Shown here: piece by piece, positions 1 through 6,611 of the stretch
Layout of the letters: the number at the start of each line of letters is the position of its first letter
Numbering within the stretch: position 1 is the first letter of the stretch
Source of the DNA: Balneolaceae bacterium
GTDB lineage: Bacteria > Bacteroidota > Rhodothermia > Balneolales > Balneolaceae
Reading direction: 5' to 3'
Assembly: GCA_003555185.1 (NCBI GenBank)
Contig: PWFZ01000408.1
Span: forward strand, 1-10,561
DNA: 10,561 nt
Made by a program: the position numbers and the translations under genes
Notes under the pieces: generated by a model
What the model was told of the DNA's origin: nothing
The model's input: the letters and a program-made list of their open reading frames with translations, nothing else
Database searches by the model: none

Positions 1-169
1 GCTAAAATACGAGATCAGCCTTTTTAAAAAGAACACGATGTAATTTTTTCTAAAAATTGCTACGTTGCTAACGAAAGCAAGAAGACATCTCAGACACACT
101 AATTGGGTAAGTACCTTCCATTGAGCCCATATCAACGCCAAAAAAGTTGTTCCTCATCTCACAAACGAT
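1..169. other. Intergenic sequence with no recognisable gene
   Basis: I see no supported coding region or RNA gene here. The first bases could be the tail of a plus-strand gene whose body lies outside the window: frame 2 runs 13 codons from position 2 to a TAA at 41-43 and ends in LFKKNTM. So short a fragment cannot be identified. A minus-strand frame is open across 1-153 but has no ATG and no recognisable composition. AT-rich runs at 21-56 do not form a clear hairpin-plus-T-tract terminator. Confidence 0.4.
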
Positions 170-176
170 TTGTTCC

Positions 177-190
177 GTGCCTGACGGCAC
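177..190. repeat. Hairpin, type GTGCC/GGCAC, copy 1
   Basis: A perfect 5-bp stem, GTGCC and GGCAC, encloses a TGAC loop. It shares its left flank and arms (CCGTGCCT, then GGCACT) with the hairpin at 253-266, so the two look like copies of one element that differ in the loop. Confidence 0.6.
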
Positions 191-224
191 TCAAATTGGA
201 ATTACATGCTATTTAACCCACCGG

Positions 225-272
225 ATTGAAGTGCGGAGCTATGATGCTACCCGTGCCTAAAGGCACTTCAAT
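225..272. repeat. Hairpin, type GTGCC/GGCAC, copy 2, with a longer inverted repeat
   Basis: The compact hairpin GTGCCT-AA-AGGCAC is at 253-266. The 3' part of this element, GCACTTCAAT (263-272), also has a perfect 10-nt reverse complement upstream, ATTGAAGTGC (225-234), across a 28-nt spacer. The sequence could therefore fold in two mutually exclusive ways, or it could be two facing half-elements of the REP type. Confidence 0.6.
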
Positions 273-365
273 AAGAACTTTTTTACTCACCCAGTCTCTA
301 TCCCACAGGAGAGAAAGGTTTTCTATACAATTCATTCAACAATAATAACTCATCAATCCTTTTTT

Positions 366-378
366 AGGCTTTCAGCCT
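366..378. repeat. Hairpin, type AGGCT-TTC-AGCCT, copy 1
   Basis: A 5-bp perfect stem with a TTC loop. The same core recurs at 433-447 in the same orientation. Confidence 0.6.
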
Positions 379-403
379 GACCTCTCTTTCGTTCGGCATT
401 ATA

Positions 404-420
404 CTGGGGCGAAGCCCCAG
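404..420. repeat. Hairpin CTGGGGC-GAA-GCCCCAG
   Basis: A perfect 7-bp GC-rich stem closes a GAA triloop, the strongest single hairpin in the cluster. It sits between the two AGGCT-TTC-AGCCT hairpins, giving an alternating arrangement like paired REP units. Confidence 0.65.
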
Positions 421-432
421 CCTGCATTATGA

Positions 433-447
433 AAGGCTTTCAGCCTT
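433..447. repeat. Hairpin, type AGGCT-TTC-AGCCT, copy 2
   Basis: A 6-bp perfect stem, AAGGCT and AGCCTT, with a TTC loop. It repeats the core of the hairpin at 366-378. Confidence 0.6.
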
Positions 448-565
448 ATTTACAAAATGGTCTAAACTTTGCATTCAAAAGTTAGTCCCAACAACGCTCA
501 TTCTCCCCTCATCTGCGGGCGGGCGAGGGTCTAGGTTAGGACGGATCAGGAATGGCGTGGTTCGA

Positions 566-601
566 GCGTTGATGTGGGGCACAAGAAACATTCTTGCGCC
601 A
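566..601. repeat. Hairpin-containing direct repeat, copy 1 of 3
   Basis: The unit begins GCGTTGATGTGGGGC and contains the arms GGCACAAGAA (578-587) and TTCTTGCGCC (591-600) around a 3-nt loop. Read as minus-strand RNA, the one imperfect pair becomes a G-U wobble, giving a continuous 10-bp stem. The other copies lie 56 and 106 nt further right. It is in the 3' flank of the M3 peptidase gene. Confidence 0.7.
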
Positions 602-615
602 TTCACATTCGCAGT

Positions 616-656
616 TGAAATACGTTGACTTAGGGCACAAGTGGATACTTGCGCCA
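616..656. repeat. Hairpin-containing direct repeat, copy 2 of 3
   Basis: The left 26 bases (616-641) match 666-691 at 23 positions, and the three differences are all transitions. The stem arms are GGCACAAGT (634-642) and ACTTGCGCC (647-655) with the loop GGAT. The innermost stem pair is T-A here but A-T in the other two copies, so the pair changes while pairing is kept. Confidence 0.7.
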
Positions 657-665
657 TTTTGTGAG

Positions 666-706
666 TGAAACACGTTGATTTGGGGCACAAGAGAATTCTT
701 GCGCCA
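666..706. repeat. Hairpin-containing direct repeat, copy 3 of 3, just 3' of the M3 peptidase gene
   Basis: The stem arms are GGCACAAGA (684-692) and TCTTGCGCC (697-705) with the loop GAAT. On the minus strand, which is the direction of the adjacent gene, the hairpin starts 16 nt after the peptidase stop codon. It forms a 9-bp stem with one G-U pair and a 4-nt loop. No T-tract follows it on that strand, so it does not look like a standard intrinsic terminator. It could still protect a transcript end. Confidence 0.65.
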
Positions 707-721
707 TCCAAATTAGCCTTC

Positions 722-2851
722 TTAATCCGTAGCAAGCCCTCGTCTGCGAAGCAGATGGGTTACATCCGGGTCTCCGCCACGGAATTCACGGTACAAGTCC
801 ATCGCTTCAGCGCTGCCACCTCTGGATAGAATGTGCTCGCGATAGTGATCTCCATTCTCTCGAGTTAACCCGCCCTGCTCCTGCATAAAGGCAAATGCAT
901 CGGATGCTAATATCTCACTCCAGATATATGCATAGTAGTTTGCTGAATATCCTCCGGAGAAGATGTGAGAAAAGTATGCCGACTTGTATCTCGGTGGAAT
1001 TGCAGGATTATTCAGTTTGTGCTTAACCAGTGATGCCTGCTCAAATTCGTCGACTACAATATCATCGCTTACTTCATCTGTTCCCAGCAAATGCCACTCC
1101 ATGTCTACCATTGTAGCGCCGAGGTATTCGTAGGTATCAAATCCCTGATTGAATTCACGAGCCGCAATTACACGGTCGAGCAGTTCCTGTGGAATTCGCT
1201 CACCTGTTTCGTGATGAACGGCATAATTTTCCAGTACTTCAGGGTGAATGGCCCAGTCCTCTTCAAAAGTTGAAGGAAACTCTACAAAGTCACGTGGTAC
1301 AGATGTACCCGCTAATGACGGATAAGTAACATCAGAAAATAGTCCGTGAACAGCGTGTCCCATTTCATGAAACAAAGTGGTTACATTGCTAAAGCTTATC
1401 AAAGCAGGCTCGCCTTCAGCCGGCGGTGATATATTCAACACATTCACAATAACAGGCTTTTGGTCTTTCAGATGTGACTGAACTATAAATGAATTCATCC
1501 AGGCTCCTCCCCGTTTTGAATCCCGCTCGAAATAGTCAGCATAAAATAATCCCAGCTGAGATCCATCCTCATCAAATACATCAAACACACGAACATCTTC
1601 CTGATAGACAGGTAAATCAAACCGCTCTTCAAATGATATACCATAAAGACGATTCATGGCGTAAAAGACTCCATCTTCGAGAACACGGTTTAGTTCAAAA
1701 TAGGGCCGTACTTCAGATTCATCGATATCATACTTGGCTTTTCGAACTTTCTCAGCATAATACTCCCAATCCCATGGCTGGAGATCGTCGTCCACACCAT
1801 CTTCACGCATCATCTGAGTAATCTGTTCTTCCTCATTCCCTGCATTTTCTATAACAGCGGGAATTAAGCCCTCGAGCATATCGAGCACATTTTGTGGAGA
1901 TTGTGCCGTTTGAGGCTCAAGTGCATATTCTGCATAATTATCGTATCCGAGCAATTCCACGCGCTGCGCCCGAAGTGATACCAGTTCCAGAACGATAGGT
2001 CGCGTATCTATGCCTCCATCTTCTCCAAGCCCGCGAAATGCTGAAGCTTCCCAAAGCTGACGCCGTACATCACGATTATCCAGGCTTGATAGCAGTGGAA
2101 CACGTGTGGTGTTTGTTATGGTTAGGATATACTTTCCATTTTCACCCCGGTCTTCTGCAAGCTCTTGTGCAGCCGCAATTCTATCATCGCTCAATCCTGC
2201 TAACAGCTCAACATCATCTACAACAACCGCTCTTTCGCGGGTCATTGCTAAAAGTTTTTCCTGAAATTCTGTAGTTAAGGAAGAAATCCGCTCGTTTATC
2301 TGCCTGATTTCAGACTGCTCCTCATCCGTTAGTCGAGCACCGGCACGAATAAAATCTCTCTGGGTATCTTCTAAAAGCTTCAGGGATTCGCCATCCAGAT
2401 CAAGATTTTCTCGGTTGTCGTACAGAGCTTCAACCCTGTTGAACAGTTCGGTATTCAGGTAGATGTTATCAGAGTGTGCAGCTAGCCGTGGTGCTAATTC
2501 TGATTGAATTCCCTGAATTTTATCATTTGTATGAGCCGAAGTCATATTAAAAAATACGCGCTGAACCCGGGTCAACAGCTCACCGGATTCCTCCATCGCA
2601 ATAATGGTATTTTCGAATGTTGGTTCTTCCGGGTTTGAAGCAATTTCGGATATCTCCTCGAGTTGAATCTTCATGCCTTCATTGAAAGCCGGCATGTAAT
2701 GATCGTCTTCAATAACGTCAAAATCGGGTGCTTCAAATGGTAGTGTACTTGCAGTAGCAAATGGGTTGTTGTCTTTCATTGAGTCAGTGTCGTTACATGA
2801 GTAGAAAGTGAATACGCCTAAAAAGAACAGCGCAAAATATAGTTTGTTCAT
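722..2851 (-). CDS. dcp: M3 family zinc metallopeptidase lipoprotein (peptidyl-dipeptidase Dcp / oligopeptidase-like)
   Basis: A zinc peptidase of the thimet oligopeptidase/Dcp family, which cleaves short peptides and, in Dcp, releases C-terminal dipeptides. The 709-residue product is about the length of E. coli Dcp. The active-site motif HEMGH is at residues 495-499. The expected third zinc ligand is E524 in DFVEFPS, 25 residues after the second His, the usual M3 spacing. The C-terminal substrate-binding motif GGYSANYY is at 633-640. Many M3 enzymes have PSQ after the ligand Glu; here it is PST. The N-terminus has a Lys, a hydrophobic stretch and Cys19 after FYS, followed by Asn-Asp. This suggests a lipoprotein signal with a slightly off-consensus lipobox, placing the enzyme in the periplasm or at the outer membrane, unlike cytosolic E. 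coli Dcp. It is the last gene of the minus-strand block, 31 nt after folD. The symbol is by family; OpdA-type function is possible. Confidence 0.93.
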   Translation of the reverse strand: MNKLYFALFFLGVFTFYSCNDTDSMKDNNPFATASTLPFEAPDFDVIEDDHYMPAFNEGMKIQLEEISEIASNPEEPTFENTIIAMEESGELLTRVQRVFFNMTSAHTNDKIQGIQSELAPRLAAHSDNIYLNTELFNRVEALYDNRENLDLDGESLKLLEDTQRDFIRAGARLTDEEQSEIRQINERISSLTTEFQEKLLAMTRERAVVVDDVELLAGLSDDRIAAAQELAEDRGENGKYILTITNTTRVPLLSSLDNRDVRRQLWEASAFRGLGEDGGIDTRPIVLELVSLRAQRVELLGYDNYAEYALEPQTAQSPQNVLDMLEGLIPAVIENAGNEEEQITQMMREDGVDDDLQPWDWEYYAEKVRKAKYDIDESEVRPYFELNRVLEDGVFYAMNRLYGISFEERFDLPVYQEDVRVFDVFDEDGSQLGLFYADYFERDSKRGGAWMNSFIVQSHLKDQKPVIVNVLNISPPAEGEPALISFSNVTTLFHEMGHAVHGLFSDVTYPSLAGTSVPRDFVEFPSTFEEDWAIHPEVLENYAVHHETGERIPQELLDRVIAAREFNQGFDTYEYLGATMVDMEWHLLGTDEVSDDIVVDEFEQASLVKHKLNNPAIPPRYKSAYFSHIFSGGYSANYYAYIWSEILASDAFAFMQEQGGLTRENGDHYREHILSRGGSAEAMDLYREFRGGDPDVTHLLRRRGLATD

Positions 2852-2882
2852 AGCAATTGGTTTTTAATTGATTTAAAAATGC

Positions 2883-3779
2883 TTATTCAGCATCCGGATA
2901 GATAGATTTTTTTGCAGCCAAAAGAGTGTTCTTCATCAGCATGGCAACGGTCATCGGACCTACTCCACCGGGTACAGGTGTTATCCAGCTCGCTTTTTTA
3001 ATCAACCCATCAAAGTCACAGTCTCCAACCAATTTGTAGCCTTTTTCAGTGGTTTCATCAGCAATACGATTAATACCAACATCTATTATGATGACTCCTT
3101 CTTTTACCATTTCTGCTTTTATTAATCCCGGCTGACCGGCAGCCACGATTAAGATATCAGCATCTATAGTATGCCGGGTAATATCTTTTGTGTATTTGTG
3201 GCAAATGGTAGTTGTCGCTTTTCCTGTTGAGTTTTCCCGCGATAGCATAATAGCCATGGGTGATCCCACAATATTACTCGCTCCTACTACAACGGCGTGC
3301 TTACTCTTGGTATGTATACTATAATATTTAAAAAGTTCTAAAATTCCGGCAGGTGTACAGGAACGAAAAGTGGGTTGATCTACTGCAAGCCTTCCAACAT
3401 TCATCGGGTGAAAACCGTCCACATCTTTTCGGTAATCAATACTTTCGATGACATCGTGCGATGATAAGTGATTTGGCAGCGGAAGCTGAACCAAAATACC
3501 ATCAATGGTGTCGTCATTATTCAGTTTATAAATATCTTTTTTGAGCTCCTTTGGGGAGATCGTATCCGGCAGGTGAGTTGTCCCTGTACTTATCCCAACA
3601 TCTTTACAGGCTCTTGTTTTAGCGCCGATATAGGTTGTTGACGCAGGATCTGTTCCCACCTGCAACACTTGTAAATGGGGTCGACGATTACCTTGTGCCA
3701 CCCACGCTTCTACATCTTCGCGAATCTGTTTTCTTGTTTCTTCTGCTACTTTTTTACCGTCAATAATCTGTGCTGGCAT
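2883..3779 (-). CDS. folD: Bifunctional methylenetetrahydrofolate dehydrogenase / methenyltetrahydrofolate cyclohydrolase
   Basis: Cytosolic one-carbon enzyme interconverting 5,10-methylene-, 5,10-methenyl- and 10-formyl-tetrahydrofolate with NAD(P). At 298 residues it is of normal size. The catalytic signature is intact: Y50 and K54 in TTYIGAKTRACKDVG, Q98 in DGILVQLPLP, D121 in KDVDGFHP, and the C-terminal PGGVGPMTVAML. The dinucleotide-binding loop reads VVGASNIVGSP (residues 164-174), whereas most FolD proteins have VVGRSNIVGKP. Alanine at 167 thus replaces an Arg that in characterised homologues helps bind the NADP 2'-phosphate, so coenzyme preference may differ. The start ATG lies 3 nt after the regulator gene's stop, implying coupled translation. 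No clear Shine-Dalgarno sequence is seen. Confidence 0.97.
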   Translation of the reverse strand: MPAQIIDGKKVAEETRKQIREDVEAWVAQGNRRPHLQVLQVGTDPASTTYIGAKTRACKDVGISTGTTHLPDTISPKELKKDIYKLNNDDTIDGILVQLPLPNHLSSHDVIESIDYRKDVDGFHPMNVGRLAVDQPTFRSCTPAGILELFKYYSIHTKSKHAVVVGASNIVGSPMAIMLSRENSTGKATTTICHKYTKDITRHTIDADILIVAAGQPGLIKAEMVKEGVIIIDVGINRIADETTEKGYKLVGDCDFDGLIKKASWITPVPGGVGPMTVAMLMKNTLLAAKKSIYPDAE

Positions 3780-3782
3780 AAT

Positions 3783-5153
3783 TTACCTTTCGATATCGTA
3801 TTTTTTCATTTTATTGTAGATGTGACTTCTCTGTATATCTATTTCATCTGCTGTAGCAGAAATATTCCAATCGTTTTTTTCCAGCTTCTTCAACAAATAA
3901 AGCCTTTCAGATTGCTCTTTATATTCATGAAATGTTAATGGCTTATCAATCAGTTCATTAAAATCATGATCACTGCCGGATCTTAAATTTGCCAGAATTG
4001 AAACATCGTCACTATCAATAATTGAGTTATCGGAAAGCAGTGCCATTCTTTCAACAGCATTTTGAAGCTCGCGAATGTTACCCGACCAATGCATCTTTTT
4101 CAACTCTTCCAGTGCCGAATCAGTAAATGATTTACCTGAATAGATAATTTCTCTGTTAGCTAGCGCTTTAAGGAAAAATTCTGCCAGCAATGGGATGTCT
4201 TCCGGGCGTTCCCGAAGTGGTGGCATATCGATTGGAATAACATTAATTCGGTGATAAAGATCTTTACGAAAGTTATTTTGATCAATCTCTTTTATAAGAT
4301 CTTTATTCGTTGCACATAAGACCCGTACGTCAATTTTTATCCGCTCAGCGCCGCCAACACGTGTAATCTCGCTTTCCTGCAGAGCTCTCAGCACTTTTGC
4401 CTGTGCATCGAGACTCATATCTCCAATTTCATCTAAAAACAAAGTGCCTTCATCGGCTTGCTCAAACTTACCGATTCTTTGTTCCGATGCGCCGGTAAAC
4501 GCACCTCTTTCATGACCAAAAAGTTCACTTTCAAGTAGTTCAGAAGGTATTGCCGCACAGTTTACCGCAACGAACTTTTTGGAAGCCCGCTTACTTTTTT
4601 CGTGAATCCATTTTGCGACAAGTTCTTTACCTGTTCCATTTTCACCGGTGATTAATACACGGCTTGTACTGGGAGCTACTTTTTCGATGGTTGATTTCAC
4701 CTTATTCAGCGCACGACTTTCGCCCACCATCTCGCTAACTTCATTTAATTCGGTGCGTATCCTTCGGTTTTCTTCAACCAGCTCATTTCTTGAAAGGGCA
4801 TTGCGAACACTAATTAATAAACGATTCAGATCAGGGGGTTTTTCAATAAAATCAAAGGCTCCAATTTTAGTCGCTTCTACAGCAATTTTAATTGTACCAT
4901 GACCCGAAATCATAATAATTGGCAGCTCGGGATTTGTCTCTTTCGACTTTTCAAGTACCTCAATTCCGTCCATACCCTTCATCTTAATATCCAGAAACAT
5001 CAGGTCAACAGGTGAGTCGCTAAGTGTGTCCAGAGCTTCTAAACCGCTTTCCGCCTCCAATATGTTGTATCCTTCAAATTCAAGAATATCCCGTAGCGTA
5101 TTACGGATACTCTTTTCATCGTCTGTAACAAGTATGACAGGTTTTTTCTTCAT
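3783..5153 (-). CDS. Sigma-54-dependent NtrC-family response regulator
   Basis: A three-domain transcription activator working with sigma-54 RNA polymerase. The receiver domain (about 5-120) has the acidic pair D11/D12, phosphoacceptor D55 in MFLDIKM, S83 and K105. The AAA+ domain (about 142-370) has Walker A GENGTGKE (170-177), the sigma-54 contact loop GAFTGA (217-222) and Walker B GTLFLDE (236-242), plus a WSGNIREL sensor-II motif where WPGN is more usual. A Fis-type helix-turn-helix closes the protein (about 427-456, DWNISATADEIDIQRSHIYNKM). All key residues are present, so it should be phosphorylatable and able to remodel sigma-54 holoenzyme. No histidine kinase is encoded in the window. 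Its ATG shares one base with the dacB stop (TGATG), and folD follows after 3 nt. The target genes cannot be told from sequence. Confidence 0.96.
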   Translation of the reverse strand: MKKKPVILVTDDEKSIRNTLRDILEFEGYNILEAESGLEALDTLSDSPVDLMFLDIKMKGMDGIEVLEKSKETNPELPIIMISGHGTIKIAVEATKIGAFDFIEKPPDLNRLLISVRNALSRNELVEENRRIRTELNEVSEMVGESRALNKVKSTIEKVAPSTSRVLITGENGTGKELVAKWIHEKSKRASKKFVAVNCAAIPSELLESELFGHERGAFTGASEQRIGKFEQADEGTLFLDEIGDMSLDAQAKVLRALQESEITRVGGAERIKIDVRVLCATNKDLIKEIDQNNFRKDLYHRINVIPIDMPPLRERPEDIPLLAEFFLKALANREIIYSGKSFTDSALEELKKMHWSGNIRELQNAVERMALLSDNSIIDSDDVSILANLRSGSDHDFNELIDKPLTFHEYKEQSERLYLLKKLEKNDWNISATADEIDIQRSHIYNKMKKYDIER

Positions 5154-6601
5154 CAGTAAGCTGAATATAAGTATTCTAAAATCTCTTGATGGACACGGTC
5201 CACCAAAAATGTTGGCAGTGTGTAGTTATTCGTAGCCATTGTAATCACGAGTTTCTCGCCCGATCGCGTTTCTAAATATCCACTCAACGATCTTACTCCG
5301 GACATAAAACCCGATTTACCGGTAAATTTATTGAACACGGGGCTATTCCCAAAACGAAAGCTAAGAGTTCCATTCATCCCTCCAACCGATAGGCTATTAT
5401 AAAAATAATCGAAGTAAGCTTTCGATTGTATATCAACCAAAAATCCATTTAGATCGGATGCCTTCATCTGTGTTGCAGGAGCCATACCGGATGCATCCCG
5501 AAGCTGCACCGCCGCAGTATCCATTCCCATTCGGTCCATATATTCTTTAAGAATTTCTAAACCAAGCTTTGTGGACCCCTGAACACCAACTTTCTCTGCC
5601 ACTAACGTTTTTAAAAGCATTTCAGCATAGAAGTTGTCACTCTCCCTGTTCATCCATGTTATCATTTTATGCAGAGGCTCCGATTGATGAGTATGAATCG
5701 GCTCAAATCCGGAAGCGGTCCAATCATAGCGATCTTTATCAATCAAAAGCTGACCCAGGACACGTATGCCCCTCATTTCCAGATATCGCTTAAATGTGTC
5801 GATAAAATAGAGTGAAGGATTATTCACGCTTAGCGGCTCCGTTTCGTAATACCCCTGCGGTAGCCTGCTTCGTAAATAGATTGTATTGGTGCCTAATTCA
5901 CGTCGATAAGATTCATCAAACTTCGTATTTGCGGGAGCAATTGTTTGTTCGTTTACAAAATGGACATAGGGAGTATTAAATGGAAACCACTCTATTCTTG
6001 GTTTTGATCCTACCTGACCCTCAGCCAAAACTTCTAAGTCGACAACATTGAAGTTAAACGACAAGGGACTTATTTCCGGGGCATAATAATAGCTCAAATC
6101 ATCCCACTCCCATCCGCGGGGATAAGGAACATCATCAAAAAAACCATCGTGACCAACCAGGTTTCCGTCAATCGTTTTCACTCCCATGGAGTCCAATACC
6201 TGATACCATTTTTCAAATAGGAACAGAGGATCATCATACATCTCACCGTTAATTGAAGGATCACCCACCCCCCTGACGATTAAATCTCCTTTCCACCGGT
6301 CGTTCTCAATCTCACCCCTGCCATAAAGTGTGGTATTAAATCGATAATCAGAACCGAGGAGATCCAGAAAAGCAGCCGAACTTACAAGTTTCAGGTTTGA
6401 TGCGGGGCGGATTAAATAATCACCGTTATAATCGTATAGGATTTCCCCGCTCTGGTCCCTGACCTGAAGACCCCAAAAAGAATTAGAGACACGACTATTA
6501 TCTATGATGTCCCGGATGGGATCATACTGTTGAGCTTGTAGCAACTCAACACAGCTGAAGAGCAAAAACAGAAGAGCTGATGCAGCAAGACTTTTTTTCA
6601 T
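5153..6601 (-). CDS. dacB: D-alanyl-D-alanine carboxypeptidase/endopeptidase, PBP4 type (peptidase S13)
   Basis: Penicillin-binding protein of the S13 family, acting in the periplasm to remove terminal D-Ala or cut peptidoglycan cross-links. At 482 residues it is about the length of E. coli PBP4. The three active-site motifs are in order: SNLK with S68 and K71, SDN at 321-323, and KSG at 429-431, a conservative form of the usual KTG. The long insert between the first two motifs is typical of the family. The N-terminus is a signal peptide (MKKSLAASALLFLLFSC). Cleavage could be by signal peptidase I after LLQAQ, or the protein could be a lipoprotein at Cys17 (LFSC); the sequence allows both. 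The gene starts 10 nt after ptsN and overlaps the regulator start by 1 nt, so it is probably cotranscribed with both. Confidence 0.95.
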   Translation of the reverse strand: MKKSLAASALLFLLFSCVELLQAQQYDPIRDIIDNSRVSNSFWGLQVRDQSGEILYDYNGDYLIRPASNLKLVSSAAFLDLLGSDYRFNTTLYGRGEIENDRWKGDLIVRGVGDPSINGEMYDDPLFLFEKWYQVLDSMGVKTIDGNLVGHDGFFDDVPYPRGWEWDDLSYYYAPEISPLSFNFNVVDLEVLAEGQVGSKPRIEWFPFNTPYVHFVNEQTIAPANTKFDESYRRELGTNTIYLRSRLPQGYYETEPLSVNNPSLYFIDTFKRYLEMRGIRVLGQLLIDKDRYDWTASGFEPIHTHQSEPLHKMITWMNRESDNFYAEMLLKTLVAEKVGVQGSTKLGLEILKEYMDRMGMDTAAVQLRDASGMAPATQMKASDLNGFLVDIQSKAYFDYFYNSLSVGGMNGTLSFRFGNSPVFNKFTGKSGFMSGVRSLSGYLETRSGEKLVITMATNNYTLPTFLVDRVHQEILEYLYSAY

Positions 6602-6611
6602 AAGCTAATCA

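Larger units (their letters stand above)
177..447. repeat. Cluster of short REP-like hairpins
   Basis: Five compact perfect inverted repeats lie within about 270 bases. They are GTGCC-TGAC-GGCAC (177-190), GTGCCT-AA-AGGCAC (253-266), AGGCT-TTC-AGCCT (366-378), CTGGGGC-GAA-GCCCCAG (404-420) and AAGGCT-TTC-AGCCTT (433-447). They fall into three sequence types, two of them present twice. GCATTAT occurs just before the third type (396-402) and again between it and the second AGCCT hairpin (424-430). Short, extragenic, GC-rich palindromes of this kind resemble REP elements, which in many bacteria are dispersed by REP-associated tyrosine transposases (IS200/IS605-like TnpA). No such transposase is encoded in this window, so the link is inference. 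Confidence 0.65.

Noticed and set aside
1..153. Open minus-strand frame reaching the left edge, and a 13-codon plus-strand tail ending at 43
   Set aside because: Neither has an ATG inside the window or a recognisable motif. The fragments are too short to distinguish from chance.
684..705. Intrinsic terminator for the minus-strand operon
   Set aside because: A good stem is present just after the stop codon, but the minus-strand sequence after it is CCAAATCAACG with no T-tract, and the same hairpin recurs twice further on. I list it as a repeat instead.
177..706. CRISPR array
   Set aside because: The repeats differ in type, spacing and sequence, there are no regular unique spacers, and no cas genes are nearby. 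Three units at 56- and 50-nt spacing with conserved flanks fit a hairpin repeat better.
475..735. Minus-strand 86-codon open frame across the hairpin repeats
   Set aside because: Its translation follows the repeats (recurring NxDGAR and LCPKS-like pieces) and overlaps the M3 peptidase stop. It resembles no protein family I know and is best explained as a by-product of the repeated DNA.
1489..1821. Plus-strand 110-codon open frame inside the M3 peptidase gene
   Set aside because: It is antisense to a conserved coding region whose motifs are intact. The composition is His/Gln/Leu-rich, as expected from an antisense frame.
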